Positions 37,832 to 48,851 are shown, counted from the stretch's first letter. The stretch: DNA of 64,000 nt from Psychrobacter sp. BI730 (GCF_013414195.1 NZ_JAATTV010000006.1:62001-126000), one strand, 5' to 3'. Notes: generated by a model not told the origin, from the letters alone. Translations and numbers: made by a program.

Positions 37832-38030
37832 CACGTTCTCTAGAAGATAAACGTTATATCTGACTGGTATAGCGTTTTAGCTATCTTTTGTCTGTCGCAA
37901 TGGTAAGAAAATGTAGCAATGACTGTCAAGATTGCAGAACGCGGCAATTAATAACAACTAAATTGTACTTATAGGGGTTAAATCTATTAAACTGAGGTCT
38001 CGAAGATCGAACGCATTGAATCCCAGTTTT

Positions 38031-38978
38031 ATGATGGCGGCTATGATGACTTCTAAAAATTCTTGTCAGTTCAAATATCAAAAATCATTTTCTAAATTTT
38101 ATAAGCAGTCGAGTATCAATGCTGCCCAAACCGCTTTGCCAAAGCGTGCAGTGCTGTCGGCAGTATTTGGCGTCCTTGTATTAAGTGGCTGTCAGACCAC
38201 CCCGACTAATGATTTGCTAGGTAACTCTCCTTATCAAACATCTACGCGCGCTAGCAACGATCGAAATTTAGATCAGCAGGAAATCGCCCGTGTACGTACC
38301 TCACTTGCCGCGCAATACATCCGAAAAAATGAGCTTGATACCGCGCAGCAGCAGCTTGAAAAAGCCTTTGCTGCCGATAGCCGTTATGCGCCAGCCTATG
38401 ATATGATGGGCGTTTTGTTGCAGCAAGAAGGCAGCCGTATCAATCTAGCCAAAGCTGATGAGTACTTCAAAAAAGCAATCGCGCTAGATAAAGACTTTGT
38501 ACAAGCACACAATAATTATGGCGTATATCTGTCACAGACAAAGCGCTATCGTGAAGCAGCAGAACAGTTTGAGATTGCAGGGGCGACGCTAGGCTATGAA
38601 GGCCGTATTGGCGCGCTAGAAAACCTAGGTCGCACTTATCTACAGTTAGGTGATAATAGTGCCGCTTCAAAAGTATTTTTACGCGCACTCGATGGCAATC
38701 GTAACAGCATCATTGCTCATATCGAATTGGTAGATTTGCTGCTGCAACAACAGCGTGTACCGCAGGCACAGAGACTGTATGATGAGACGCTGATATTGGT
38801 GCAGGGGCAGGGTATTAGCCCGCGCTTGCTCTTACAAAGTATCAAGCTTGCAGCAGCACAAAGTAATATAACAACGCGCCAGCAATTGGCACAGCAGCTT
38901 TTATCCGCTTATCCGCTAAGTGATGAAGCAAAACAACTTAAGACTTGGCTTAACAATCCAGAGGCACCATGGAAATGA
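38031..38978 (+). CDS. pilF: Type IV pilus assembly lipoprotein PilF/PilW (TPR)
   Basis: A TPR lipoprotein that helps the PilQ secretin reach and assemble in the outer membrane for type IV pili. A lipobox LVLSGC follows a basic-hydrophobic signal (KRAVLSAVFGVLVLSGC), then about five TPR repeats: AAQYIRKNELDTAQQQLEKA, AYDMMGVLLQQEG, AHNNYGVYLSQTKRYREAAE, ALENLGRTYLQLGD. The start is uncertain. The frame opens at TTG 38016, and ATG codons at 38031, 38034, 38043 and 38046 all leave an unusually long stretch before the signal. It overlaps rodZ by ten bases. Confidence 0.85.
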   Translation: MMAAMMTSKNSCQFKYQKSFSKFYKQSSINAAQTALPKRAVLSAVFGVLVLSGCQTTPTNDLLGNSPYQTSTRASNDRNLDQQEIARVRTSLAAQYIRKNELDTAQQQLEKAFAADSRYAPAYDMMGVLLQQEGSRINLAKADEYFKKAIALDKDFVQAHNNYGVYLSQTKRYREAAEQFEIAGATLGYEGRIGALENLGRTYLQLGDNSAASKVFLRALDGNRNSIIAHIELVDLLLQQQRVPQAQRLYDETLILVQGQGISPRLLLQSIKLAAAQSNITTRQQLAQQLLSAYPLSDEAKQLKTWLNNPEAPWK

Positions 38979-39787
38979 TCACCCCATCATCTAACACTCA
39001 ATCTAACGCTCAGGGATCATTTGGTGCCGTGTTGCAGCAAGCCCGTAAAAACAAGCAAGTAACTTTAGAAGCAGCGGCGGCTGAGCTGTTCATTCTAAAG
39101 CGTCATTTGGAGGCCTTAGAAAGCGAAAACTTCGCTGAGCTACCACAGGCTGCATTTGCTCGTGGTTTTGCGATTAACTATGCCAAATATTTGGGCTTAG
39201 ATTCAGCAAAAATCGCTAGTAGCTTCGATGCTGCCTATCCTAATGAGCTAAAGGCCAAATCAACCAGCAGTATCGATACGCCACTACGCCCAATGGGGAC
39301 TTTGCAGCGTGATACTCACAACCGCATCCGCTTTAACCCACTATTGATCATAGGCGTTATCGGATTGATTATCTTGGCGGTGTTCCTATTCCGCATGGTG
39401 AGTAACGCTAGCAAAGAAAATACGCAAGAGCCTGTATCAGCTGTTGAAGACATGTCAGCGATAGAGCAAGCCCAAGGTGCCGCCATCAATAGTGATGCAA
39501 GTGGCGTGGGTGCTTCTGGCTCTGCATTGAATTTAGGTACTGCTGCAACGACTGCTACCTTAAACCTTGTATTGACAAGCGACGCTGTGGTTAGTATCAC
39601 GGATGCTTCTGGAAACAGTTTGATAAACGGTTCTCAATCTGCAGGTAACTATGACTTGTCAGGTATGCCACCGTTTAATGTGCAAATTGATAATATCGAC
39701 AATGTTAGCTTGATGCTCAATCAACAACCAGTCGCGTTAGATACGTATGCAACAGATAAGCAAGCTACTTTTGAATTAGCACCATAG
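38969..39787 (+). CDS. rodZ: Cytoskeleton protein RodZ
   Basis: RodZ links MreB to the membrane and supports rod shape. The cytosolic N-terminus is an Xre-type helix-turn-helix (GAVLQQARKNKQVTLEAAAA, then ILKRHLEALE and FARGFAINYAKYLGL). A single membrane helix follows near residue 125-145 (PLLIIGVIGLIILAVFLF), then an Ala/Ser-rich linker and a C-terminal DUF4115-type domain (LNLVLTSDAVVSITDASGNS). GAGG precedes the ATG at 38969. Position between pilF and ispG matches the usual order. Confidence 0.9.
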   Translation: MEMITPSSNTQSNAQGSFGAVLQQARKNKQVTLEAAAAELFILKRHLEALESENFAELPQAAFARGFAINYAKYLGLDSAKIASSFDAAYPNELKAKSTSSIDTPLRPMGTLQRDTHNRIRFNPLLIIGVIGLIILAVFLFRMVSNASKENTQEPVSAVEDMSAIEQAQGAAINSDASGVGASGSALNLGTAATTATLNLVLTSDAVVSITDASGNSLINGSQSAGNYDLSGMPPFNVQIDNIDNVSLMLNQQPVALDTYATDKQATFELAP

Positions 39788-39813
39788 TTAATTGTATAAG
39801 CGCCAAATTTAAA

Positions 39814-39876
39814 TAAAGCACTCATATGTTTGAATGAAGCACTCATGTGTTTGAATAAAGCGTACATGTGTATCCG
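39814..39876. repeat. 21-base tandem repeat, two copies and a degenerate third
   Basis: TAAAGCACTCATATGTTTGA (39814) and TGAAGCACTCATGTGTTTGA (39835) are 21-base near-identical copies. A third, diverged copy starts at 39856. They fill the short gap between rodZ and ispG. Confidence 0.8.
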
Positions 39877-39945
39877 GATTTAGCTGGTTTATATTATATG
39901 TACAAAGGCCTAGGGCTTTTCTATTTTTGATTCAAGGATTTATGT

Positions 39946-41061
39946 ATGTCAATGCCATCGCCTATTAATCGTCGTCTGACCAAAAAAATCTATGTCGGTG
40001 ATGTCGCGGTTGGTGGTGATGCACCAATTAGCGTACAGAGCATGACCAACACTGACACCTGTGATGTAGCAGCGACGGTCGCTCAAATTGAGCGTTGTGT
40101 CGAAGCAGGTGCTGATCTGATGCGTGTATCTACGCCAACGATGGATACCGTTAAAGCCTTTGGTGAAATTCGTAAATTGGTGAGCGTGCCTTTAATCGCT
40201 GATGTGCATTTCGATCATAAAATCGCTTTGGCCGTTGCTGAAGCGGGCGCTGACTGCTTACGTATCAATCCGGGTAACATTGGTAGCGATGCCAAAGTAC
40301 GTGAAGTGGTCGCTTGTGCTAAGTATCATAATATCCCGATTCGTATTGGCGTCAACGCTGGCTCTTTAGAAAAAGACATACAGCGCAAGTATACTGAGCC
40401 AACTGGCGAAGCGATGCTAGAGTCGGCAATGCGCCATATTGATATTTTAGAGCATCTTAACTTTGACCAGTACAAAGTATCTGTCAAAGCCAGCAACGTG
40501 TTTTTGACACTGGATGCTTATCGTTTAATATCAGCGCAAATTGATAATCCATTACATTTGGGCGTGACGGAAGCGGGTGTCTACCGTACGGGCGCTGTTA
40601 AATCTGCTATCGCGCTAGGTGGATTATTGCTAGATGGTATTGGCGATACCATTCGTATCTCATTGGCCGCCGAGCCTGAAGAAGAGATTAAGATTGGTTT
40701 TGATATCTTAAAATCGCTTAATATTCGCTCGAACGGCGTAAACTTTATCGCTTGCCCAAGTTGCTCGCGTCAAGAGTTTGACGTGATTAAAGTAATGACA
40801 GCGTTAGAGTCGCGCCTAGAAGATATTCGTGAACCGATGAATCTATCTGTGATCGGCTGTAAGGTCAATGGTCCAGGAGAAGCAAAAGAGGCCGATATCG
40901 GTATCGTTGGTGCTGCCCCTAGATCACTGGTCTATCGTATGGGTGAAAAAAGCCACCTTATCGATACAGGCAATCTGGTCGATGAAATAGAAGGTATGGT
41001 TCGCGCCCATGCAGAAGATTTGGCGAAAAAACGTGAGAATGAAATCATTCGCGTAAAATAA
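39946..41061 (+). CDS. ispG: 4-hydroxy-3-methylbut-2-en-1-yl diphosphate synthase
   Basis: IspG (GcpE) reduces methylerythritol cyclodiphosphate to HMBPP in the non-mevalonate isoprenoid pathway, using a [4Fe-4S] cluster. At 371 residues it is the short bacterial form. [20 protein letters not shown] near the N-terminus, [22 protein letters not shown], and the cluster ligands [10 protein letters not shown] and [19 protein letters not shown] are all present. An ATG at 39946 follows AAGGA at a suitable distance. Confidence 0.97.
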   Translation: MSMPSPINRRLTKKIYVGDVAVGGDAPISVQSMTNTDTCDVAATVAQIERCVEAGADLMRVSTPTMDTVKAFGEIRKLVSVPLIADVHFDHKIALAVAEAGADCLRINPGNIGSDAKVREVVACAKYHNIPIRIGVNAGSLEKDIQRKYTEPTGEAMLESAMRHIDILEHLNFDQYKVSVKASNVFLTLDAYRLISAQIDNPLHLGVTEAGVYRTGAVKSAIALGGLLLDGIGDTIRISLAAEPEEEIKIGFDILKSLNIRSNGVNFIACPSCSRQEFDVIKVMTALESRLEDIREPMNLSVIGCKVNGPGEAKEADIGIVGAAPRSLVYRMGEKSHLIDTGNLVDEIEGMVRAHAEDLAKKRENEIIRVK

Positions 41062-41184
41062 GCCATAGAATAGATTGATACGTTAGGCCATACCGTCACA
41101 GTATCAATCAGATATAACGCTTATTTGAGTGCATAGAAAACAATAATAGAATACTTGTTAAATATTTAAGGATACGACCGTACC

Positions 41185-42474
41185 ATGATCAAAGCTATCA
41201 AAGGTTTTAATGATATTTTGCCTGACCAATCAGCAAAGTGGCTGCATTTAGAAGCGATATTGGCTGATGTACTTGGTAGGTACGGTTACGAGCATATTCG
41301 CTTGCCTATCGTTGAACAAACGGATTTATTTGCCCGTGCTATTGGCGGCGCGACTGACATTGTCGAAAAAGAAATGTACAGCTTTACTGATAAATCTGAG
41401 CCACCAACGCCATTAGCGTTGCGTCCTGAAGGCACAGCTGGAGCAGTACGTGCAGTTATCGAGCACAACTTGCTACGTGGTGATACGCCCAAGCTTTGGT
41501 ATATCGGTCCAATGTTCCGCTACGAGCGCCCGCAAAAAGGCCGCTATCGTCAGTTTCATCAGTTAGGTGTCGAGAGCTTCGGTAGCGCACTACCGGATGC
41601 TGATGCTGAGCTGATTGCGATGACTCATTTGATGTGGCAAGAGCTAGGTCTCAACAATGAGATGCGTTTGCAACTAAACAGTTTGGGTGAGTTGGATGAG
41701 CGTTATGCTTATCGCGAAGCATTGGTTGCTTATTTGACTGATAAAAAAGACCAGCTAGACGAAGACAGTAAGCGCCGTCTAACGACTAACCCTTTACGTA
41801 TCTTGGATAGTAAAGAAGCGAGTACGCAAGCAGTATTGGCAGATGCGCCAAAGCTTGCTGACTTCTTGGGTGAAGAGAGTGTGGCACATTTTGAGCAGGT
41901 CAAAGCCTATTTGACTGCGCTTAATATCGATTTTGAAATCAATCCGCACTTAGTACGTGGCCTTGACTATTATAATAAAACGGTATTTGAGTGGGTAACA
42001 GATAAGCTTGGAAGCCAAGCTACCGTTTGTGCTGGTGGTCGTTATGATGGGCTAGTAGGGCAATTAAAATCAATCGGTACAGATGGTAGTAAACCAGTCA
42101 AATCTGAGCCTGGTGTTGGTTTTGCAATGGGGCTTGAGCGTTTATTGCTACTCATAGAAGCGGTTGCGCCGATTGCTGATATACCTGCTTGTGATGTATT
42201 CGTTGTGGCCCATCCTGAGGTATATAGTGCTGGTATAAGCTATGCACAGAACTTACGTCACAGTCGTCCAGATGTACGAGTAAAGATGGCCAGTGCCACG
42301 AGTCTAAAAGCGCAAATGAAGAAGGCAGACAAGTCAGGCGCGGCATTGACAGTCATCATCGCACAGCAAGAGCTGGATGATAATACGATTAGTATTAAAG
42401 ATATGCAGACAGGTGAGCAAAAGACGGTCGCCCAAGATTGGTTATCAAATAAAGATAACTTTTCTCGTTGCTAA
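41185..42474 (+). CDS. hisS: Histidyl-tRNA synthetase
   Basis: Charges tRNA-His. Class II motifs are complete: motif 1 region [19 protein letters not shown], motif 2 [20 protein letters not shown], the histidine-binding [14 protein letters not shown] and [12 protein letters not shown], and motif 3 [14 protein letters not shown]. The C-terminal anticodon-binding domain runs from about residue 330. At 429 residues the length is normal. It contrasts with hisZ at 31736, which has the fold without the activity. Confidence 0.97.
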   Translation: MIKAIKGFNDILPDQSAKWLHLEAILADVLGRYGYEHIRLPIVEQTDLFARAIGGATDIVEKEMYSFTDKSEPPTPLALRPEGTAGAVRAVIEHNLLRGDTPKLWYIGPMFRYERPQKGRYRQFHQLGVESFGSALPDADAELIAMTHLMWQELGLNNEMRLQLNSLGELDERYAYREALVAYLTDKKDQLDEDSKRRLTTNPLRILDSKEASTQAVLADAPKLADFLGEESVAHFEQVKAYLTALNIDFEINPHLVRGLDYYNKTVFEWVTDKLGSQATVCAGGRYDGLVGQLKSIGTDGSKPVKSEPGVGFAMGLERLLLLIEAVAPIADIPACDVFVVAHPEVYSAGISYAQNLRHSRPDVRVKMASATSLKAQMKKADKSGAALTVIIAQQELDDNTISIKDMQTGEQKTVAQDWLSNKDNFSRC

Positions 42475-42543
42475 TTGACTTTGACTAATCAGCTTTGTTT
42501 GTCGCACTAGCAATTTAATGTAAATTTTATCAGGTAAATATAT

Positions 42544-43338
42544 ATGGCTCTGACACCTAATTCGCCGAATGCAGATAACTCCATGCAAGCGCTAAAGCAA
42601 TATGGTAGTTATATCGTCACTGCGATTTTGTTAGCACTGGCCGCCTACTTTGGTTGGACGTACTGGCAAAACAACCATGCGCGAGTAGATACCGTCGCCG
42701 CCGATCAATATGCGGATATTCAGCAGCTAAACGAAGAGGTCAAACTGGCCTCGCAAAACCCAGATTTAGAGGCAGAGGCTCAAGAAGCACTTACCCAAAG
42801 TCGTGGCCAACTAGACAAAGATATTGATACTTTAGTCAGTACGCACGGTGAGTCGGTTTATGCATGGCAAGCGCTAATGATAAAAGCACGTCAACAAGTA
42901 GACAATGATGACTTTGCAGCAGCGACTGAGACATTCAAAAAAGCATTGGCCATCGATTTGGGTGATGCTGGTCTAGCAGCGATTACTCGTTTACGCTATG
43001 CAAAAACGTTATTGGCCGCAGGTGATACAGATGCTGCATTGTCAGAAGCAAATAATGATATGCCAAGCTCGTTTGAAGCAAGTCAGCAGGAGCTGCTAGG
43101 AGATATTTATTTAGCACAAGACAATAAAGATTCAGCGATTAAATCCTATAGCAATGCGTGGGAGCTATTACGTAGCCGTCAAGAAACGCGTGCAGTATTG
43201 GCATTAAAGATGGAAAGCTTAGGTATCACGGCTGAGCCGATTGCTGAGCAAACCAGTCTTATTCAAGAGCCATCTGCTCCTGAGCCGTCGCTAGTGATGG
43301 ATACCTCGAACGAAGTCGCTGTCGAAGCAGGGCAGTAA
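42544..43338 (+). CDS. yfgM: YfgM-like TPR membrane protein
   Basis: A single-pass inner-membrane protein with a periplasmic TPR domain. In E. coli YfgM associates with the SecYEG translocon and PpiD. The membrane helix is at about residues 20-38 (YIVTAILLALAAYFGWTYW). The TPR region includes AWQALMIKARQQVDNDDFAA and LGDIYLAQDNKDSAIKSYS. The C-terminal tail is acidic and proline-rich. It sits between hisS and bamB, the conserved position of this family. Confidence 0.88.
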   Translation: MALTPNSPNADNSMQALKQYGSYIVTAILLALAAYFGWTYWQNNHARVDTVAADQYADIQQLNEEVKLASQNPDLEAEAQEALTQSRGQLDKDIDTLVSTHGESVYAWQALMIKARQQVDNDDFAAATETFKKALAIDLGDAGLAAITRLRYAKTLLAAGDTDAALSEANNDMPSSFEASQQELLGDIYLAQDNKDSAIKSYSNAWELLRSRQETRAVLALKMESLGITAEPIAEQTSLIQEPSAPEPSLVMDTSNEVAVEAGQ

Positions 43339-43484
43339 GTCAGTAGGCTAGATATTAAGTCAGTAGTATAGTATTGAGAGTTAGTAATCATCCAAAGCTC
43401 TTTTTTAATATAACCTAATGATTACTAATTTGCGGTTGGCCAATTTACCAATTAATAATAATTTATCTGTAGTGAGAACATACA

Positions 43485-44693
43485 ATGACTCAATCTATTC
43501 GCTCTAGCAAAATGTTAAACACCAAGACTATCAGAAAGACAGTCATGCATGTGGCCGTACTGGCAGTAATGAGCACGGCAGTGATTGGATGTAATCGCGG
43601 TATTAAGCCGGTCGTTAATGATCCGGTAAAATTGGTACAAATCGCTCAGCCGATTAGCGTACTACAGCCTGTTTTCAGTACCGATGTTGGCAACAAAAAA
43701 GCCAGCAAAAAGGATCCGCTAGATTTGCAAGTTGGCTATGCCAATGGTCAAATCGTTACTGCATCACGCGGTGGTGAACTGTCAGGGTTTAATAGCGCAG
43801 GCGAGCGCATATGGTCAATCAATGTTGATGACCAAATCACCGGCGGTGTTGCATTGGATGCATTGAGTCAGACAGCTATCGTTAGTACTCGTGGTGGCAA
43901 GGTCATGGCGTTTGATAGCACGACTGGTGCAAAGCGTTGGCAGCAGCAGTTGTCAGGTTCGGTTTTGACGCCAGCACTGATTACCAATAATCGTGTGGTA
44001 TTATCAGCAAATGATGGTTTCTTACATGGTCTGTCACTACAAACCGGACAATCAGTATGGCAGTTCGCAACTCAAGTACCTGCTATCAGCGTTCGCGGTA
44101 GCGCTGCGCCAACTTTATTAGACAATGAGACAGCGCTTTTAGCAACAGCTGATGGTCGTTTGCATGCAATTACTGTCGATAATGGTCTTCCGCTATGGTC
44201 AAGACGTGTTGGCGTAGGTGCTGGTAGTAGTGAAGTTGAACGCATGAGCGATGTCGATGGCAAACCTATCGTAGATAAAAATCAGTTGTTTGCGATCAGC
44301 TATAGTGGTCAGCTATTAGGTATTGATTTAGCCTCGCGTCAGGTAATGTTCGTCAATGAAATTGCAAGTCTCAAATCACTGGCGGTAAATACTCAGCAAG
44401 TCATTGCGACCAGTCTAGATGGCAAAGTAGTTGCTTATGACCGCAACAGTGGCGAGACACTCTGGGAAAGTGACGAATTGGCTTACCGAGATCTTACCAA
44501 TCCTGTGATGATTGGCAACTATATCGCCATTGGTGATTTCGATGGCGTAGTGCATTTGTTTGACCCTGCTACGGGTAGCATCGTCAGCCGCGTAGAGACA
44601 AAAGGTGCGTTGACCAACTTGCAAGTTCAAGGTAGCCGTTTAATGACTCAAAGTACGTCAGGACAAGTTGCTATCTGGCAGTTAGTACGCTAA
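43485..44693 (+). CDS. bamB: Outer-membrane assembly lipoprotein BamB
   Basis: BamB is the beta-propeller lipoprotein of the BAM complex, which inserts beta-barrel proteins into the outer membrane. The signal peptide ends in a lipobox (AVIGC). PQQ-type blades recur: GGVALDALSQTAIVSTRGGK, VLSANDGFLHGLSLQTGQSV, LATADGRLHAITVDNGLPLW, VIATSLDGKVVAYDRNSGET. At 402 residues the length is typical. It lies between yfgM and der as in most gammaproteobacteria. Confidence 0.94.
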   Translation: MTQSIRSSKMLNTKTIRKTVMHVAVLAVMSTAVIGCNRGIKPVVNDPVKLVQIAQPISVLQPVFSTDVGNKKASKKDPLDLQVGYANGQIVTASRGGELSGFNSAGERIWSINVDDQITGGVALDALSQTAIVSTRGGKVMAFDSTTGAKRWQQQLSGSVLTPALITNNRVVLSANDGFLHGLSLQTGQSVWQFATQVPAISVRGSAAPTLLDNETALLATADGRLHAITVDNGLPLWSRRVGVGAGSSEVERMSDVDGKPIVDKNQLFAISYSGQLLGIDLASRQVMFVNEIASLKSLAVNTQQVIATSLDGKVVAYDRNSGETLWESDELAYRDLTNPVMIGNYIAIGDFDGVVHLFDPATGSIVSRVETKGALTNLQVQGSRLMTQSTSGQVAIWQLVR

Positions 44694-45077
44694 TAGCTAT
44701 ACGGATAGGTGCTTATCGGTGATTAACGAAGTTTAATATTTTACTATAGCCTTTGAGCCTATTCTCAATTATTATTTATGAAACACAAACGCTGCTTAGT
44801 CAGCGTTTAGTGCGTTGTGTAAATTGCTTGTTTAAACACAGGCTTTCGCGTACTCTATGCGACCGATGTGCTATCCATATACACTACTTATTTATGTATA
44901 ATGAAGCCATCCTATATACTATTTTTAATCGTAAAATAGCCATCTATTATTTTTGCTATTGTTCTATCATTCATTTTAATTCACGGTCAATTGCAGCATA
45001 TCTATTACTATTGTTATGTCACTGGTTATAAGAATAACTGTACTGCCCGTCACTGTGCCTTTCACTGAGAGTAACCC
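44694..45077. other. Intergenic region between bamB and der
   Basis: About 380 bases, AT-rich. A 92-codon open frame exists on the plus strand, but it has no recognisable domain and an odd Cys/His/Tyr-rich composition. I see no clear terminator. The region probably carries a promoter for der. Confidence 0.5.
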
Positions 45078-46499
45078 ATGAGTATCAAGCCTGTGGTCGC
45101 CTTAATTGGTCGTCCAAACGTCGGTAAATCCACCTTATTTAATCAGTTCACAAAAAGTCGGCAGGCATTGGTTGCTGACCTTTCAGGATTGACTCGTGAC
45201 CGTCAGTACGGTGATGCAACTTATGAAGATAAATCCTTTATTGTTGTAGATACGGGTGGTATCGGTGAAGCTGATGACGGTAGCGGTAATATTGATGACT
45301 ATATGTCTGAGCAGTCGCATACAGCAATCCATGAAGCAGATATCATCGTATTCGTCGTTGACGCTCGTGCCGGTATGATTGGCGCTGATGCTGAAATTGG
45401 TAAGTTTTTGCATACGTTAGGCAAGCCTGTCTATGTTGTTGCCAATAAAGTCGACGGTGTACATGATGCAGCACCTGCTGAGTTCTATGCACTAGGATTG
45501 GGCGAGCCATATCCGATGGCAGCCAGTCATGGTCGCGGTGTGGGCAATTTGCTTGAAGTGCTAACGGCTGATATGCCTGAGCAAGAAAACATAGTAGAGC
45601 CAAGAGGCTTGAAGCTTGCTATTATCGGTCGTCCAAACGTGGGTAAATCGACGCTCGTCAACCGCCTGCTTGGCGAAGACCGAGTAGTGGTATTCGATAT
45701 GCCAGGCACGACGCGTGATAGTATTTATATTCCTTATCAGCGTGAAGGTAGAGACTATGTCTTGATCGACACTGCTGGTGTACGTCGCCGCGGTAAAATC
45801 GATGAAAAAGTAGAAAAATTCTCTGTCATCAAGACCTTGCAAGCGATTGAAGATTCTAACGTAACTGTGATTGTTATTGATGCTCACGAAGGTATCGTGG
45901 ATCAAGATTTGCATATGATTGGTTATGCGCTTGACGCTGGACGAGCGTTAGTCGTTGCGATCAATAAGTGGGATGGTCTAACACAAGATCAAAGAGACTA
46001 TATCAAGCTTGAAATGGATCGCCGCTTTAGCTTTATTCCTTATGTAAAAATACATTTGATTTCAGCACTGCATGGTACAGGTGTCGGTAATTTATATCCG
46101 TCTATTTTACGTGCGTATAAATCTTCGATGTTTGAAGTATCAACCAACCGTTTGACCCAGATTTTGCAAGATGCTGTGACGGCCAATCCGCCACCAACCG
46201 TGGCTGGTCGTCGTATCAAGTTACGTTATGCGCATATTGGTGGCCACAATCCACCCGTTATTGTTATTCATGGTAACCAAACCAGTGCGCTTCCCAAGAG
46301 CTATCAACGTTATCTAGAGAACCAATTCCGTCAAGTGTTTAAGCTAGAAGGCACACCGCTTAACGTTATCTTGAAGCAAAACGATAACCCATATGCGAAT
46401 AAGAGCGACACGCCGACTAAGGCAAAAGCCCAGCAATTGCGTCAGCGTGAGCGTAATCGATCACAGAAATTTACTACCAAAGATAAAAAGCCTCGTTAA
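45078..46499 (+). CDS. der: GTPase Der (EngA), ribosome assembly
   Basis: Der has two tandem GTPase domains and acts in 50S subunit maturation. Domain 1 shows [19 protein letters not shown] and NKVD. Domain 2, from about residue 178, shows [34 protein letters not shown] and NKWD. The KH-like C-terminal domain contains [21 protein letters not shown] basic tail follows. At 473 residues the length is normal, and the two P-loops are both intact. Confidence 0.97.
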   Translation: MSIKPVVALIGRPNVGKSTLFNQFTKSRQALVADLSGLTRDRQYGDATYEDKSFIVVDTGGIGEADDGSGNIDDYMSEQSHTAIHEADIIVFVVDARAGMIGADAEIGKFLHTLGKPVYVVANKVDGVHDAAPAEFYALGLGEPYPMAASHGRGVGNLLEVLTADMPEQENIVEPRGLKLAIIGRPNVGKSTLVNRLLGEDRVVVFDMPGTTRDSIYIPYQREGRDYVLIDTAGVRRRGKIDEKVEKFSVIKTLQAIEDSNVTVIVIDAHEGIVDQDLHMIGYALDAGRALVVAINKWDGLTQDQRDYIKLEMDRRFSFIPYVKIHLISALHGTGVGNLYPSILRAYKSSMFEVSTNRLTQILQDAVTANPPPTVAGRRIKLRYAHIGGHNPPVIVIHGNQTSALPKSYQRYLENQFRQVFKLEGTPLNVILKQNDNPYANKSDTPTKAKAQQLRQRERNRSQKFTTKDKKPR

Positions 46500-46695
46500 T
46501 TCTAGTGTCTATTGGCTTATAGTTAATGTCATCCGCTTGATAGTGTGATGACATTTTTCTATTAATACTCTATAGGTTGAGCTCATAGGTATCTATCTTG
46601 CTTAGTACTTCAAAAAATACTCAAATGTTTTACTTATCACATCTTCAAAACACTTGTACTATAAACGAAAGCTACCCGCGACTCAGTAGAGTGAT

Positions 46696-48666
46696 ATGAA
46701 CAACCGTTCGTTTCAAACCATCCATATGCTTATCTGGCGTTCTGTCATACAAGCTGTCGTATTGGCAGTGCTGGCAGGTTTTCTGTTGCCTTTTATTTAT
46801 GGCTTAGTACATTACTATCAAGAAAAAGAACAGCATATTCAACAATTGGCATCGCTACTAACGACTAGCGCATCGACTGCAGATGGGGCAGATGTCGTGG
46901 CTGAGCAAGTCAATATTTTATTAGAAAATGAGCCGACTATTCAGAGTATTGTTTTCTATTCCACCTCTGAGCCAATTGAAGATATAGATCAGTCGCTTGC
47001 TGATTGGAAAAATGCTTTATTTGCGCATACGGTCAGTTTCAACTATCCAGTGATTAGTAAAGACCTTGATGCCAGTATTGTGGCGTCCAATAAGTCTGAT
47101 TCCAATCAGCAGTTGGCACTGGCTTTATCAAATATTATGAGCGAATCGTCAGCGCCAGATGAGACGACTGATATAGCTACCGAAAATAGTACATTGATTG
47201 GTTATATTAATATTACGATGGACGTAGAGTTGCTACGTTTACATTGGTTCCAAAATATCCTGTGGTTATGGCTAACAACAGTGGTACTGATTGTTCTATT
47301 TGCCTTATACATTTTTAGAAAGCTTAATTGGCCAGTTAAAGATATTGAAGTGTTAACTGATGTTTGTGCCATTGTCATGAACAACGCAAATCTAGAACAA
47401 TTACCAGTTATTCCGCAACAATTCAATTTCCAAGAACTGACCCAGATCAAGAAAGCATTAATTGTGTTATTCAATCGATTACAAGAAGCAAGGCAAGGTT
47501 ATGAAACCCTTGCGGCTTTTGAACAGCAATTACACAATAAAGATGTATCGTTAGATGTGCAGTTGCACAATTTTCAAAGCATGATTTCTCACGAGTTAAA
47601 AACGTCATTGAATGCAATTGTAGGCGGTTTACAACTGTTAGATTATGAGACTCTCAGCAGAGAGCAAAAAGACGCGGTAGAGATTATCAGTAGTGGTAGT
47701 GATAAATTGGTATTGTCGTTAGATCATATTATACAGTTGAACCAGATCCAAAAAGGCCAGATAAGAATTCATAAAAATGAGTTTAACCCATTACAGCTAA
47801 TCGCTGATCTGTTAGCTAAGTTTGAAAATATGGCTACGCAAAAAGGGTTAGAGTTAATCAGTAATATTCATCATATAGACTATAGCCTATATGGTGATTC
47901 AGAAAAAATATATCAGATACTATCGATACTGCTCAATAATGCGATTAAGTTCACGCCTGTCGGGAAAGTTACGATTACGTCGCAACTGACACATTTTAAT
48001 AAAAGTAATCGTTGGCAGATTAGCGTGAAAGATACGGGTATTGGTATCAATAATGAGCACCTAGACGATATATTTAATCCGTTCTTTCAGGTAGATTCGT
48101 CGCAAACTCGCCAGTACGAAGGCTCAGGGGTTGGCTTACCGATTGTTAGACAAATGGCGCAGCTTATGGGTGCTACGATTGATGTTGATAGTGTGCTTGG
48201 TGTAGGTACACAGTTTACGCTGACCATAGCGATGCCCAATCAACAGCAATCAAAACAGCAGCGCTTATTGTCTGGTCTAACGATTATTTATTATTACTAT
48301 CATGAGACAGGCTCCTTATTAAATGAACTGGAATACCTAGGGGCTACGATTATTTGTCGCCAAGGTAACCAACTCGTCATAGAGGAGATGCGTAAGCAGA
48401 AAGTTGACATGGTGATGTTTGCTGAAGATGTTTTTCCAGAAAAAGCTGAGATGCTAGCGAAACGTATTCGTCAATATGAAAGCGACGAGGGTAGTAAGAG
48501 CGAGCATCGTGCGTTATTAGTATATTGGTATCCGCAGCATCGGGCGCGCAATGTAAACAGTTTTGAGTATGGTTTAAAAGCAGCTGGTGTCGATTATTGC
48601 CATATTGCTACTTATAAGGACAAAGCGTTAAGCGACTTATTAAAACAATGGTTGGTTTGGACGTAG
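46696..48666 (+). CDS. Membrane sensor histidine kinase with degenerate receiver-like C-terminus
   Basis: A 656-residue kinase. Two membrane helices (about residues 17-37 and 190-210) enclose a periplasmic sensor domain of about 150 residues. The phosphoacceptor is His299 in SHELKTSLNAI, where serine replaces the usual proline. The ATPase domain has NNAIKFTP (N box), DTGIGI (G1), FFQVD (F box) and GSGVGLPI (G2). The last 130 residues look like a response-regulator receiver that has lost its acidic residues: at about 576 an alanine stands where the phosphorylated aspartate is expected (DMVMFAEDVFP). Overall it recalls the GacS/BarA group. No response regulator gene is adjacent. Confidence 0.85.
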   Translation: MNNRSFQTIHMLIWRSVIQAVVLAVLAGFLLPFIYGLVHYYQEKEQHIQQLASLLTTSASTADGADVVAEQVNILLENEPTIQSIVFYSTSEPIEDIDQSLADWKNALFAHTVSFNYPVISKDLDASIVASNKSDSNQQLALALSNIMSESSAPDETTDIATENSTLIGYINITMDVELLRLHWFQNILWLWLTTVVLIVLFALYIFRKLNWPVKDIEVLTDVCAIVMNNANLEQLPVIPQQFNFQELTQIKKALIVLFNRLQEARQGYETLAAFEQQLHNKDVSLDVQLHNFQSMISHELKTSLNAIVGGLQLLDYETLSREQKDAVEIISSGSDKLVLSLDHIIQLNQIQKGQIRIHKNEFNPLQLIADLLAKFENMATQKGLELISNIHHIDYSLYGDSEKIYQILSILLNNAIKFTPVGKVTITSQLTHFNKSNRWQISVKDTGIGINNEHLDDIFNPFFQVDSSQTRQYEGSGVGLPIVRQMAQLMGATIDVDSVLGVGTQFTLTIAMPNQQQSKQQRLLSGLTIIYYYYHETGSLLNELEYLGATIICRQGNQLVIEEMRKQKVDMVMFAEDVFPEKAEMLAKRIRQYESDEGSKSEHRALLVYWYPQHRARNVNSFEYGLKAAGVDYCHIATYKDKALSDLLKQWLVWT

Positions 48667-48780
48667 AGCTGTTCTACCAAATCCGTGTTCCTAGTTAGGT
48701 TCATTTTATTAGGTAGCATTTTTTATATTTTCTACTTTTCAATATCGAAGCACTTTTAAAATAAAATAGGCATAAAAACA

Positions 48781-48812
48781 AAAAAGACGCCCATTTTGAG
48801 GCGTCTTTTTTT
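48781..48812. terminator. Bidirectional rho-independent terminator
   Basis: AAAAAGACGCC, loop CATTTTGA, GGCGTCTTTTTTT: perfect stem with A- and T-runs, between the kinase gene and the convergent carboxypeptidase gene. Confidence 0.94.
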
Positions 48813-48851
48813 AAACAGTTTTTAGCTAAAATTGCTTTCTAAAGGATTCTC

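Noticed and set aside
44753..45031. 92-codon open frame between bamB and der
   Set aside because: No ribosome-binding site, no domain, and a composition (many Cys, His, Tyr, Ile) typical of translated AT-rich non-coding sequence.
45561..45914. 117-codon minus-strand frame inside der
   Set aside because: Lies wholly opposite a well-supported GTPase gene; an antisense shadow.
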